DNA from: DATIXJ01 sp963714795
GTDB taxonomy: Bacteria; Bacteroidota; Ignavibacteria; UBA10030; SZUA-254
Assembly (NCBI GenBank): GCA_963714795.1
Contig: CAVQPS010000008.1
Coordinates: forward strand, 550,980-614,979
Direction of reading: 5' to 3'
Length of the DNA: 64,000 nt
In this document: positions 37,301-44,564 of the stretch, in pieces
Layout: every line of letters starts with the position of its first letter
How positions within the stretch are numbered: the first letter of the stretch is position 1
Notes under the pieces: model-generated
Told to the model about the DNA's origin: nothing
The model's database searches: none
What the model saw: only the letters and a program-made list of their open reading frames with translations
Program-made: the position numbers and the translations under genes

Positions 37301-37469
37301 TCAGAAGGTCGTCACGCTGCTGAATGGTGAGAAAGTGGTAGCAGGATACCACGAAGTGAGTTTCAATGGAGCGGGATTGGCAAGTGGAGTGTACTTGTAC
37401 CGAATAAGTGCTACGGGAAATAACGGTACACACTTCACTCAGTCGAAAAAAATGCTTCTGGTGAAATAA
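31308..37469 (+). CDS. Giant T9SS-secreted beta-helix surface protein
   Basis: 2053 residues. The signal peptide ends 'NLMSQ' (~25). Three right-handed parallel beta-helix regions follow, each opened by the pectate-lyase-like phrase: 'FPTIQAAINVASNGDTINVY' (~100), 'AVNYAQAGDSVQIYPGTY' (~395), 'NAVNIVAAGDVLKVLSGTY' (~810), with end caps such as 'WWGNASGP' (~1190). Two 'bacterial repeat' modules ('FVSWTGD', 'RFVNWSDGS') lie at ~1240-1380, then an Ig-like 'PNGGE' domain, a 'GWSLVSVPL...GQGYWLGS' domain (~1620), the 'FGVRSDVKSGFDNRYD' module shared with the next two genes (~1829-1950), and a full T9SS tail ending 'KKMLLVK'. It is probably an adhesin or polysaccharide-binding surface protein; no catalytic residues could be assigned. 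Confidence 0.9.
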   Translation: MKHISTTFLFVMLSIVFIGTNLMSQSRMPRSANVHDVVKKISKTVTKSPAIRTTESAAANIATMRSRPGSIVPLKGTPINPVPSQVTSGSILNVPSTFPTIQAAINVASNGDTINVYPGTYNQDAASGFDPSTGGAGSDNFNIFVNKSVVIRGVTSLGVPITDVNSISAFVAAKQDVPDFGADAFFVQADNVTISGLDITGYLDLVNFNSKSVEVAGNNFTLKNCKVHGLDEAAAVYLSDWHYNSGTDVSHLQSYTFQGNYIDAGGVDADGIRIASGAGWSGPVSGRVISGNTFTDAIDNIAFVGPGAEAWDLYPVGAATITGNSFSNAARRHIIAWGLYNGNQGYANLDWLNILANNTFDKSVIPWSSSTTVRSWDNPTYGYYNVRGIYTSIQHYAVNYAQAGDSVQIYPGTYADNITIAVPLTLNGAGQGSTNIYPAISDPGTSDGASFSNSQVIVVSANNVTISNLTIDGDNPGLTSGVVVNGADVDARNGIIESDGPWNNTTVHHTTVKNIYLRGIYARSGGSGFNFHDNTVQNVDGSPNSIAMFNFGGSGIFSNNSVSEASDAISANWSRGTQFLNNTITNSLSGIHTDNSGGSGGVADLIQGNYVSSSPVGGYGIWAFVPYNAPTITGNTVTGVDIGFGAFGAATSTVTIPFIRNIVDGQNKANSVGMYISNTEWGYGVSNVAVSLTNNVVNNNTFGFDFESANGDTVTCSGYPNSMTGNGTAVFTDSVLVIYGGTGTAGYLATDVKGYWWGSINPPSVSGPTASEVVYSPWLGIGTDADLVMMGFQAVSPMTWYANTSNTLQNAVNIVAAGDVLKVLSGTYTEQVEIAKTLTLCNASSTHPVLQSPVTLTKYFATSANNFPILYVHDAASVVVRNFTVDGAGRGNGNYRFMGIGYFNAGGTIDSCLVKDVRETPINGDQHGNAIYAYVNNATPQTLNVTNCTVNGFQKNGITTNGTGMTGIITNNVVTGAGAVDFNAQNGIQIGFGATGTVSGNNVTGVSYMPNTDVACALLVYDGTDPVITTNNTFTNSTVGIYYINNGGTISGNTITATTAACGTPTFWGIDVDPGSTPRLKPQPFTESMVSKSTKPKSVSSTLAISTIVHDNTLTSDGTGGTGLEMDAVSGQTLNVHAYRNTISQWGYGVYFYSDPTSTLSAVVDTNTIAGNVYGAYNQTGQLQSAFLNWWGNASGPRDVKTLPNVPNYNNPNGTGDSVSSYINYNPWYLDAGKTLQSVFTLTVNATNGSVTKNPNQASYNAGTSVQLTATPAANYHFVSWTGDISSSVNPVTTAMYYNKTVTANFALNTFVLTYTPGANGTISGTSPQTVNYGTSGTAVTAVPITGYRFVNWSDGSTANPRTDANVTGNISVTANFALAKYAITMSATNHVVAGIDILALDGVDPQDTGAPPPPPINFVQLYFLLAPGQPISNYVVDFKKDEASLATQAKHWALRSTSDLVNSLQTITFSNSSLPSGFKPILYDLQTGKYQNVSANPSFTFQTPSVSGQVSSFTLLIGDSTKPAVTVIQPNGGEVATVGRPDTIRWSSTDGTGILRNYIYYSLTGSAPYTLIDSTNGNMNSYVWIPPSGYSTSARIRVVARDSVMNEQEDVSDQTFSINQSSSFLAPAGWSLVSVPLLQADMTPAGVFGDNYGVQTYFVWQYSGLYSAPSILTLGQGYWLGSNVTQTVDAVGTPLSSVNISLVTGFNIVGDPFISNEPLDSMRFTDGHVTLTLAQAAASPYNWLSPVLYKYNGTGYAYETSALGVWKGYWIPMLTGGISIQYSATVGSPASAPKQSVPVALMTSKDWSVDLAATLKTSEGKICTDEIASFGVRSDVKSGFDNRYDAPRPPRSLNGDYVEVSFTGKGDSYPKIFGTSYARDYQAPGNGSWEFAVNTSGEGQVILTWDKDAIGSLGNNVQINLYDMTAHKLIDMKNVGTYTYQQTGPSREFMINNADQTIPSSFQLAQNYPNPFNPTTIVRFGVPQDAVVSVEVYNTLGQKVVTLLNGEKVVAGYHEVSFNGAGLASGVYLYRISATGNNGTHFTQSKKMLLVK

Positions 37470-37475
37470 TATGTG

Positions 37476-37512
37476 ATTCGTTCCCCCGGTGGAGGGCGCC
37501 GGGGGAGCGAAT
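37476..37512 (+). terminator. GC-rich hairpin inside the operon (possible attenuator)
   Basis: ATTCGTTCCCCCGG pairs with CCGGGGGAGCGAAT across a 9-base loop, right after the first gene. The tail TTTGATTTATT is weak, so it probably reduces rather than stops transcription, or protects the 3' end of the first gene's mRNA. Confidence 0.6.
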
Positions 37513-37552
37513 TTGATTTATTATCTAAGAGGTATTGAAGGAAGAATAGTTT

Positions 37553-39223
37553 ATGATGAGAAGATTGATTTTTCTTTGTGCGGCCTTGACAATATTCTGG
37601 ATGATCGGTGCTTCACGTGGTGTGGCCTCTGATGCGAAAATTAATTCCGACAGTATCACGATTACTTCGTGGTCATTATTGATTGAGGCGAGAATGAGTG
37701 GGTTGCATGACTCGTCGACGACATTAGGAGTACGGCCTGATGCAACACCTGATTATGACTCACAGTACGATCGTCCTAGTCCGCCCAATCCTCCCGGCGA
37801 TTGGTTGCAGGCTTATTTCCCGCACACCGGCGGTCATTGGCCGACATTGTTGGGTACGAAATTCTCGACAGATATCACGAGTCCGGATTCTGCAAAATGG
37901 CTTATGAACGTCGAATCAAGTCTTGACACAGGTTTTATCACGCTTTCCTGGGATACGACGACGATCAATGAGTTGCCGGTGGGGTATGAGATCATCATGA
38001 AGGATTCAATATCCGGTGATTCGATCAAATTACGCCATCAGCCCTCTTATGCATTTCATTATTCCGGGTTACGATATTTTTCCATTTGGGTATCGTATAA
38101 TTTGTTAATCGACTCTGTGGTGTCCGGTTGGAATCTCGTTTCTGTTCCACAAATTATGGAAGATTCATCTAAAACTACTCTTTTTCCAAATTCAATTTCA
38201 TCTGCATTTTCCTATGAAGGAAGTTATAACATTCGAGCTACGCTTGACTATGGAAAAGGATATTGGTTAAAATTTAATTCGCCCCAAGTAATTAAATTCG
38301 CAGGAAGTGCGCTTCCCACTGTTAACGTGCCGGTGACGAAGGGATGGAATCTGATAGGTTCGGTGGACCACAATGTTCCTGCACCAGCAGGGGGAATTAT
38401 TACCTCTTCTTTTTTTGGATATCGGGGAAGTTATTTCATCAGCGATACATTGAGGGCAGGCAAGGGTTACTGGGTGAAAGCGAGTACTGCAGGAAGTATC
38501 ACCGTTGGAAACGGTTACTTGTTGTCGAAGTCTTTTGGTCCCGGGCGATTGCCGGATAAAAAGATTTCAGTGACAATTACCGATAATAGTCAATCAAAAC
38601 AGAGATTGTATTTATTGCCCGCGACCGCAGAGGCATCCTTAACCACATTGAGTGAAATGCCACCTCAACCAATCGACGGGGGCTTTGATGCGCGATTTAT
38701 CTCTCAACGGTTTATTGAAACATATCAGTTGAAAAATGCTGAATCCAATATTTTTACTATTCAGGTTCAGTCATCAAACTATCCGATTGTTCTGGCAGCA
38801 GAAATTCATGACTGTAACGTTCTGCGGGGAGAATATTCTTTCGATGGCAGAACATGGCATCAATTTCCAGTCCGGATCGAAGATCCTCAGGTTCAAAGTG
38901 TACAAATAAGAATCGTTACTTCCTCTATGCAGCCTGAGAATTTTGTGCTCAATCAGAATTTTCCCAATCCGTTCAATCCATCGACAACTATCCGTTATAC
39001 GTTGCCGGAACAAACGAACCTTCGAATTGTCCTATCCGATGTTTTGGGAAAGGAAATTGCCGTTATGGCTGATGGAGTAGAGGAAGCCGGTTTTCATGAT
39101 GTTGTGATTGATGCTAATGTCCTCAACCTTGCGAGCGGTGTATATTTTTATCGTTTAGTCGGTACCGGTATTCTATCACATCAAATATTCGAGGATACGA
39201 AAAAATTACTTCTTGTGAAATAA
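37553..39223 (+). CDS. T9SS-secreted protein sharing modules with its neighbours
   Basis: 556 residues. A signal peptide ends at about residue 26 ('GASRGVAS'). Residues ~55-180 carry the shared module ('LGVRPDATPDYDSQYDRPSP', then 'DWLQAYFPHTGGHWPTLLG'). Two 'W(N)L(V/I)(S/G)' modules follow: 'GWNLVSVPQIM...GKGYWLKF' and 'GWNLIGSVDH...GKGYWVKA'. The C-terminal ~80 residues are a T9SS tail ('LNQNFPNPFNPSTTIRYTLP', 'VLSDVLGKEI', 'SGVYFYRL', 'KKLLLVK'). It lies 83 bp after the giant protein and 33 bp before the dockerin-like gene. Function unknown; it looks like a smaller sibling of the first protein without the beta-helix. Confidence 0.85.
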   Translation: MMRRLIFLCAALTIFWMIGASRGVASDAKINSDSITITSWSLLIEARMSGLHDSSTTLGVRPDATPDYDSQYDRPSPPNPPGDWLQAYFPHTGGHWPTLLGTKFSTDITSPDSAKWLMNVESSLDTGFITLSWDTTTINELPVGYEIIMKDSISGDSIKLRHQPSYAFHYSGLRYFSIWVSYNLLIDSVVSGWNLVSVPQIMEDSSKTTLFPNSISSAFSYEGSYNIRATLDYGKGYWLKFNSPQVIKFAGSALPTVNVPVTKGWNLIGSVDHNVPAPAGGIITSSFFGYRGSYFISDTLRAGKGYWVKASTAGSITVGNGYLLSKSFGPGRLPDKKISVTITDNSQSKQRLYLLPATAEASLTTLSEMPPQPIDGGFDARFISQRFIETYQLKNAESNIFTIQVQSSNYPIVLAAEIHDCNVLRGEYSFDGRTWHQFPVRIEDPQVQSVQIRIVTSSMQPENFVLNQNFPNPFNPSTTIRYTLPEQTNLRIVLSDVLGKEIAVMADGVEEAGFHDVVIDANVLNLASGVYFYRLVGTGILSHQIFEDTKKLLLVK

Positions 39224-39256
39224 TTCAATCATAAAATTAATACTGGTATAAATCCT

Positions 39257-40294
39257 ATGAATAACAAAAAAATAATCAGTTGGTTGTTGTGTGCAACGAT
39301 AGTGTTTGTCATACAATCAGTTGCCCAGATTTCTTACAATAACTGGAATTTTCAAATTCGAGGCACGAACAGTCAGTTGACTGACTCTTTGGCAATGCTG
39401 GGAATCCGAAGTGACGCGACGTCAGGGTATGATAACCAGTATGATATTCCCCGGCCGCCGCGGTCGCCTTCAGGGATTTATCTTGAAGTATATTTTCCTC
39501 ACTCAGGCGGTAATTATCCACCGATTCTCGGGACCGAGTACGCAACTGATTACCAGGGGCCGAATGACCCTACCTGGAATATGAGTGTCGCAGCTTCAAA
39601 TTCAGGATTGCTTACACTGAGTTGGGATTCAACGTACGTGAATTCCATTGAGCCGCGTGTTCAGTTGTTTCTCCTGGATCTCTCGAACAGTTCTGTGACA
39701 AATATGCGGACCAACGGAAGCTATACCTTTAACTATACCTCTGTACGAAATTTCCAGATTATCGGAGCAATCAAAGTTAATCTGGAATATCTCATGGAGG
39801 GATTCTGGAATGGCACGACACAGGTACAGGATACTGTTGCAGGGTATCTGGCATCGTCGACATCGCCGTTCGGTTTTGTTGATTCGGCAAAAGTATTTCT
39901 TACTCCAACCGGTGCCGGGTTGCTGACATTTTCCAATGCCCCTGCAGGGAGTTACTACCTCGTGATCCGTCACCGCAATCATCTCGAGGTATGGACGCCG
40001 TCGCCGTTAGCGTTGACCAAAGCAACGACCTCTTATACAAGTTATGATTTTACGACGGGAGCCGGTCAGGCGTATGGTGCGGGCGCTCTTAAACTCGTCG
40101 GCAGCGTTTATGTTTCATGGGGAGGGGATGTAAACCAGGACGGTGTCATCGACTTTCTCGATCGCAACCTGACATGGAACAATCGTTCTCAAACCGGATA
40201 TCTCTCGACAGATTGCAACGGTGATAACGTTACTGATGCATCTGATTATACGATCGTCTTAAATAACAGATTGAAAGTTCGGCAGCATCCATAA
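39257..40294 (+). CDS. Secreted protein with shared module and dockerin-like C-terminus
   Basis: 345 residues. The signal peptide ends 'QSVAQ' (~22). Residues ~45-170 are the shared module ('LGIRSDATSGYDNQYDIPRP', 'GIYLEVYFPHSGGNYPPILG'). A beta domain follows ('LEGFWNGTTQVQDTVAGYL'-like region, ~175-285). The end (~291-340) has two calcium-loop motifs, 'GDVNQDGVIDFLDRN' and 'DCNGDNVTDASDY', the type I dockerin arrangement. Unlike its neighbours it has no T9SS tail, so it is probably held by binding a partner. The adjacent downstream protein has a cohesin-like N-terminus, making it the obvious candidate. Confidence 0.8.
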   Translation: MNNKKIISWLLCATIVFVIQSVAQISYNNWNFQIRGTNSQLTDSLAMLGIRSDATSGYDNQYDIPRPPRSPSGIYLEVYFPHSGGNYPPILGTEYATDYQGPNDPTWNMSVAASNSGLLTLSWDSTYVNSIEPRVQLFLLDLSNSSVTNMRTNGSYTFNYTSVRNFQIIGAIKVNLEYLMEGFWNGTTQVQDTVAGYLASSTSPFGFVDSAKVFLTPTGAGLLTFSNAPAGSYYLVIRHRNHLEVWTPSPLALTKATTSYTSYDFTTGAGQAYGAGALKLVGSVYVSWGGDVNQDGVIDFLDRNLTWNNRSQTGYLSTDCNGDNVTDASDYTIVLNNRLKVRQHP

Positions 40295-40338
40295 TGGCAT
40301 ATTAAATTTGTCAATGAACCATAATTGGGAATAAAATT

Positions 40339-43300
40339 ATGAAACCTCTGAGATTGTGTGTTACGTCCATACTGATTCTCATGTTGTTCCTTGCAGGGGA
40401 ACTCCTTGCACAACCGATTCCGCAATATCAGCTTTCAATTCAGAACCGGGTTCTCATAGGAACGACATATCAGTTTGACATCTATGTTAAGCGGGTTGGG
40501 ACGACGAACTTCCGGCTTGGGAACAGTCAGTTTATCCTGACATTCAATACGTCCTCGTTCACTTCTCCCACGATTACCCGTGTGGCTTCATCCGAACAGA
40601 TTGGGACAGGTTACTTCTTCGATCAGCTCGTCGCAGGTAATGAACTCCAGATTTCACTTGGAGGAAACGGGTCGTATGAAAATGCCGGTGATATCGATCC
40701 CGTCAATGGAACCAGGATATCAACATACCAAATAACTGGTGTCAACGTTCCGGTCCCATTCGTAAACTTGACGTGGATAAATCTGCCGAACCTGATCAGG
40801 ACAGGTATCAGTGAAATCAATTCTTCCGAAAATTATCGGGATATCACTGATGCGACTGGGAACTCCCATCTCAATTCCTATACCATTACTGCAAGTTCAG
40901 GAGCTAATGGGAATATTTCACCTTCGGGTGTTGCGACAGTAAATTCTAACGGATCCCAAGTTTACACAATCACGCCGAATCCCGGATACCATGTCGATAG
41001 TCTTTTCATCGATGGTGTCTCAACGACACCTGCGACCAGCTACACATTCCTCAATGTGGTTGCAGATCGTTCGGTCAGAGCGACATTTGCACTCAATACG
41101 ATCAATGTCACCGTCAATACGACTCCTCCGGGTTTATCGGTAACTGTCGATGGTACAACGTATACCAGCCCTCAGACGTTACAGTGGTTAGCGGGAACAA
41201 ATCATACTATTACAACCAACAGTCTCCAGAGTGGCACACCCGGCACACAGTACCAATGGCAAAACTGGAACGATGCAGGATCTCTCACTCATACTATTAG
41301 TCCTCTCGTTGATTCCACGTTTACTGCAAGCTTCCAGACACAATTTGCTCTCACGCTTGTTGCTGGTTCAGGAGGAACAGTGGCTGCGAGCCCAACTGCC
41401 GTGGGTGGATGGTACAATAGCGGTCAGGTGGTGGGCATCACCGCGTCTCCTGCTACAGGGTTTCAATTTAGTTCATGGACAGGATCCGGAACGGGATCTT
41501 ATACGGGAACGAACAATCCCGCTAATATTACTATCAATGCTCCTATTACCGAGAACGCGTCGTTTTCACTCATTCCGGTACATGTGACAGTACACAGTAA
41601 TCTTGGATCCAGCGTATCGTTTAATGTCGACGGAGTAAATTATTCGACGACGCAGACATTTACCTGGAACTATGGTAGTAACCACACCATTGCAACAACT
41701 ACACCGCAGAGCGGTTCTACCGGTACTCAATACTTGTGGAGTAATTGGAGTGACGGGGGAGCGATATCCCATACCGTTACACCAATCTCCGATACAACGT
41801 TTGTGGTTTCATTTACAACACAATACTATTTGACAATGGTGGCAAGCGGAGGCGGAACTGTATTACCATCGAATAGCTGGTACAATGCCGGACAGTCAGT
41901 CCCAATCAGTGCGACAGCTAACGTAGGCAAATCGTTCAGCGGATGGAATGGAAGCGGAACAGGATCGTACAGCGGTTCCAGTAATCCGGCGAGTGTCACG
42001 ATGAATGGACCAATTACGGAAACAGCCAGCTTCACGACGACCCCTACTTCGGTAACGATTCAGTCGAATCCTCCCGGACTGGCAATTACGGTTGATGGTA
42101 TATCGTATACAGCTCCGCAGTTGTTTATATGGGATTATAATTCAACCCACACGGTTGTGGTGTCGAGTCCGCAGAGCGGAACATCCGGAACAAGGTATGT
42201 CTGGAATAACTGGAGCGACGGAGGGGCAATCTCTCATACTATCATACCTCTACACGATACGACTTTTATTGCAAACTTTACGACGCAATATTTACTCACT
42301 CTTATCGCGGGTACAGGCGGAAACGCGGGAGCGAGCCCAACTTCAACCGACGGGTGGTATAATGGCGGAGCGAGTGTGCAATTGACTGCTACGCCAACGA
42401 CCGGATACTCGTTCAGTTCATGGAAAGGGTCAGGAGTAATTTCGTATACAGGAACAAATAATCCCACTTCGATTACCGTGAATAGTCCGATTTTTGATAC
42501 GGCACTGTTTAGTCTCAATACACTCACCATCACAGTTACGCAGGGAAGCAATGGTACGATCACGCCGGGAACTGTAACGTTGAATTACGGTGGAAGTCAG
42601 TCATTCTTCTTTACGCCGCAAACCGGTTATCACGTTGATAGTGTTTTTATTGATGGCGTTCAAAATGTCGATTCACTTGCAGGATATACGTTTAACAATG
42701 TGATTGTGAATCACACAATCCGGGTTGTATTTAAAATTAATCAATATACAATTACTGCCTCGAGCGGGGCTGGTGGAACCATTGCCCCGGTCGGAAATGT
42801 GTCAGTAACTTACAATGGAAGCCAACGGTTTACCTATTCGCCGGTCATCGGATACCATCTTGATAGTCTGTTTGTTGACGGTATTCGGAACCTTGATTCG
42901 TTAACCGGGTACACTTTTAATAACGTCGTTGTGAATCATACGATACGGGTAACATTTGCGATCGATATGTTCACGATAACACCGATTGCAGGTGCCAATG
43001 GATCGATCAGCCCGCCGACGCCGGTGACAGTCGCTTATGGTTCTACCGCTCCATTTACTTTCAGTCCTGATCCCAAGTACATAGTCGACAGCATTATCGT
43101 CGACGGGATTGTCCGGCCGTATGCTGTCGGATACACATTTACGAATGTTACATCAAATCATACCATACGGGTTACGTTTACCTATGCGCCGGATTATTTA
43201 CAAATGTTTCGGACGTTCACCTATAATGAAATGACGGTTAGCAAGCCGCTCCTTAAGAAACCTGTATCTGATTACTGGCAATTCAAAATCACGAATCACT

Positions 43301-44487
43301 CCGGGATTACGATAACGCGAATAAATATTCAATTTAAATCGTTTGTTTCAGCGATTATCTCTTCGCCAAACTTTATCGCGACAGGACCCAATACATATTG
43401 GACATTCAGCGGGGCTTTGTTGCCCAATGATTCGGTCATCATTACCGGCCGGAGCGTCAAACCGGTCCACCAGATAATTACTAAGCTTACGTTTGATCCT
43501 GCAGTATTGCCTCCCCAGTTTAATTTGCAGCCACAGATTGAATATTTTGAGTATCCCATGCCGAACCTTGCGAATGTTCGGAATGATGCCTATCAACGTG
43601 GTGCCTTCACTCCAACGGGCGGGCTTGTCGTTGGTATTCCACGTCCTGATATGCCGAAATTATTCGGGTGGGTACGAATTCTAAAACCGGCAAATCTATA
43701 TAAGTCACTCATCTATCATGGACTGCATACCGGCGCGCCGCATGGTTTTGATCTCTTTGATAACGATCGCAGATTTGTGAAAGAGCAGCCATATCTGACG
43801 CCGACGAAACAGAACAATGTACTTTTCGCTGATCTCCTGACGTTGAAATTCAATATTGCTATCAGCGCGAGAAGTATCACGTTGCCCGGATTCGGTGAGT
43901 TGAGATATGTTCAAAGTGGCAATCCCTATTCAAATATGCTCATCAGGGACATTGCGGCAAGAGCAGATTCCATGATGACATTATGGGTCATCAATCCCGT
44001 ACTCTATGCAAAGCTCGATACCACTATTCAACAGCTCAATGCCTCATTTAGCGGAGCGTTCGATACACTCAGTTGGTATGATTCTCTGAAGATCAAAGGT
44101 GTCCGGGCACTCTTCAGTGTTCCGTACCTGCAGGCAAGCGGTATACCACCTCAAACAATTTCAGGAAATGCCGGGAGGGAAGGATTGTTACCTGATAAGT
44201 TTGCGTTGTTGCAGAATTATCCGAATCCGTTTAATCCGACCACGACCATTTCTTTCATGCTTGCTTCGCCCGGCTTCGTGACCCTGAAAGTGTATAATAT
44301 TCTCGGCCAGGAAGTACAGACGCTGTTAAACAGGGAGGATATGGACCAGGGGTTACAGGAAATCGGTTTCAACGGAAATAGCTTTGCATCGGGATTGTAT
44401 TTCTACAGGTTGACTGTAGAAACAACCGACGACGCGGGTGCGGTCCATTTGTATAATGACGTTCGAAAAATGTTGTTGATGAAATAA
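40339..44487 (+). CDS. Giant T9SS-secreted protein with cohesin-like domain and ten InlB/PEGA-type repeats
   Basis: 1382 residues. The signal peptide ends 'GELLAQ' (~25). Residues ~27-165 are a beta domain resembling cohesins ('YQFDIYVKRVGTTNFRLGNS', 'FILTFNTSSF'). From ~180 to ~950 there are ten repeats of ~75 residues: seven of the 'GxNGxIxPxGxVxVxxGxxxxFxxxPxxGYxVDS' or 'SSWTGSGTGSY' bacterial-repeat type, and three PEGA-like 'VTVDGTTYTSPQTL' units that alternate with them. A unique ~320-residue domain follows, then a T9SS tail ('LLQNYPNPFNPTTTISFML', 'VYNILGQEVQTL', 'KMLLMK'). It is an extended, stalk-like surface protein. Last gene of the operon, before a bidirectional terminator. Confidence 0.88.
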   Translation: MKPLRLCVTSILILMLFLAGELLAQPIPQYQLSIQNRVLIGTTYQFDIYVKRVGTTNFRLGNSQFILTFNTSSFTSPTITRVASSEQIGTGYFFDQLVAGNELQISLGGNGSYENAGDIDPVNGTRISTYQITGVNVPVPFVNLTWINLPNLIRTGISEINSSENYRDITDATGNSHLNSYTITASSGANGNISPSGVATVNSNGSQVYTITPNPGYHVDSLFIDGVSTTPATSYTFLNVVADRSVRATFALNTINVTVNTTPPGLSVTVDGTTYTSPQTLQWLAGTNHTITTNSLQSGTPGTQYQWQNWNDAGSLTHTISPLVDSTFTASFQTQFALTLVAGSGGTVAASPTAVGGWYNSGQVVGITASPATGFQFSSWTGSGTGSYTGTNNPANITINAPITENASFSLIPVHVTVHSNLGSSVSFNVDGVNYSTTQTFTWNYGSNHTIATTTPQSGSTGTQYLWSNWSDGGAISHTVTPISDTTFVVSFTTQYYLTMVASGGGTVLPSNSWYNAGQSVPISATANVGKSFSGWNGSGTGSYSGSSNPASVTMNGPITETASFTTTPTSVTIQSNPPGLAITVDGISYTAPQLFIWDYNSTHTVVVSSPQSGTSGTRYVWNNWSDGGAISHTIIPLHDTTFIANFTTQYLLTLIAGTGGNAGASPTSTDGWYNGGASVQLTATPTTGYSFSSWKGSGVISYTGTNNPTSITVNSPIFDTALFSLNTLTITVTQGSNGTITPGTVTLNYGGSQSFFFTPQTGYHVDSVFIDGVQNVDSLAGYTFNNVIVNHTIRVVFKINQYTITASSGAGGTIAPVGNVSVTYNGSQRFTYSPVIGYHLDSLFVDGIRNLDSLTGYTFNNVVVNHTIRVTFAIDMFTITPIAGANGSISPPTPVTVAYGSTAPFTFSPDPKYIVDSIIVDGIVRPYAVGYTFTNVTSNHTIRVTFTYAPDYLQMFRTFTYNEMTVSKPLLKKPVSDYWQFKITNHSGITITRINIQFKSFVSAIISSPNFIATGPNTYWTFSGALLPNDSVIITGRSVKPVHQIITKLTFDPAVLPPQFNLQPQIEYFEYPMPNLANVRNDAYQRGAFTPTGGLVVGIPRPDMPKLFGWVRILKPANLYKSLIYHGLHTGAPHGFDLFDNDRRFVKEQPYLTPTKQNNVLFADLLTLKFNIAISARSITLPGFGELRYVQSGNPYSNMLIRDIAARADSMMTLWVINPVLYAKLDTTIQQLNASFSGAFDTLSWYDSLKIKGVRALFSVPYLQASGIPPQTISGNAGREGLLPDKFALLQNYPNPFNPTTTISFMLASPGFVTLKVYNILGQEVQTLLNREDMDQGLQEIGFNGNSFASGLYFYRLTVETTDDAGAVHLYNDVRKMLLMK

Positions 44488-44507
44488 GTATATTCGGCCC
44501 ATTTGTT

Positions 44508-44547
44508 AAAAAAAACCGGTTGGCAATGAGTCGACCGGTTTTTTTTT
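44508..44547. terminator. Bidirectional terminator between convergent genes
   Basis: An A-rich run, then AACCGGT (44514-44520), loop, ACCGGTT (44534-44540), then a T run. It works in both directions for the secreted-protein operon and the DUF5916 gene. Confidence 0.9.
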
Positions 44548-44564
44548 AAATACGACTTTCAATT

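Noticed and set aside
37553..44487. CRISPR or DNA-level satellite arrays in the repeat-rich secreted genes
   Set aside because: The repeats are protein-domain repeats of ~75 codons in frame, with diverged DNA; no regular short repeat/spacer pattern.
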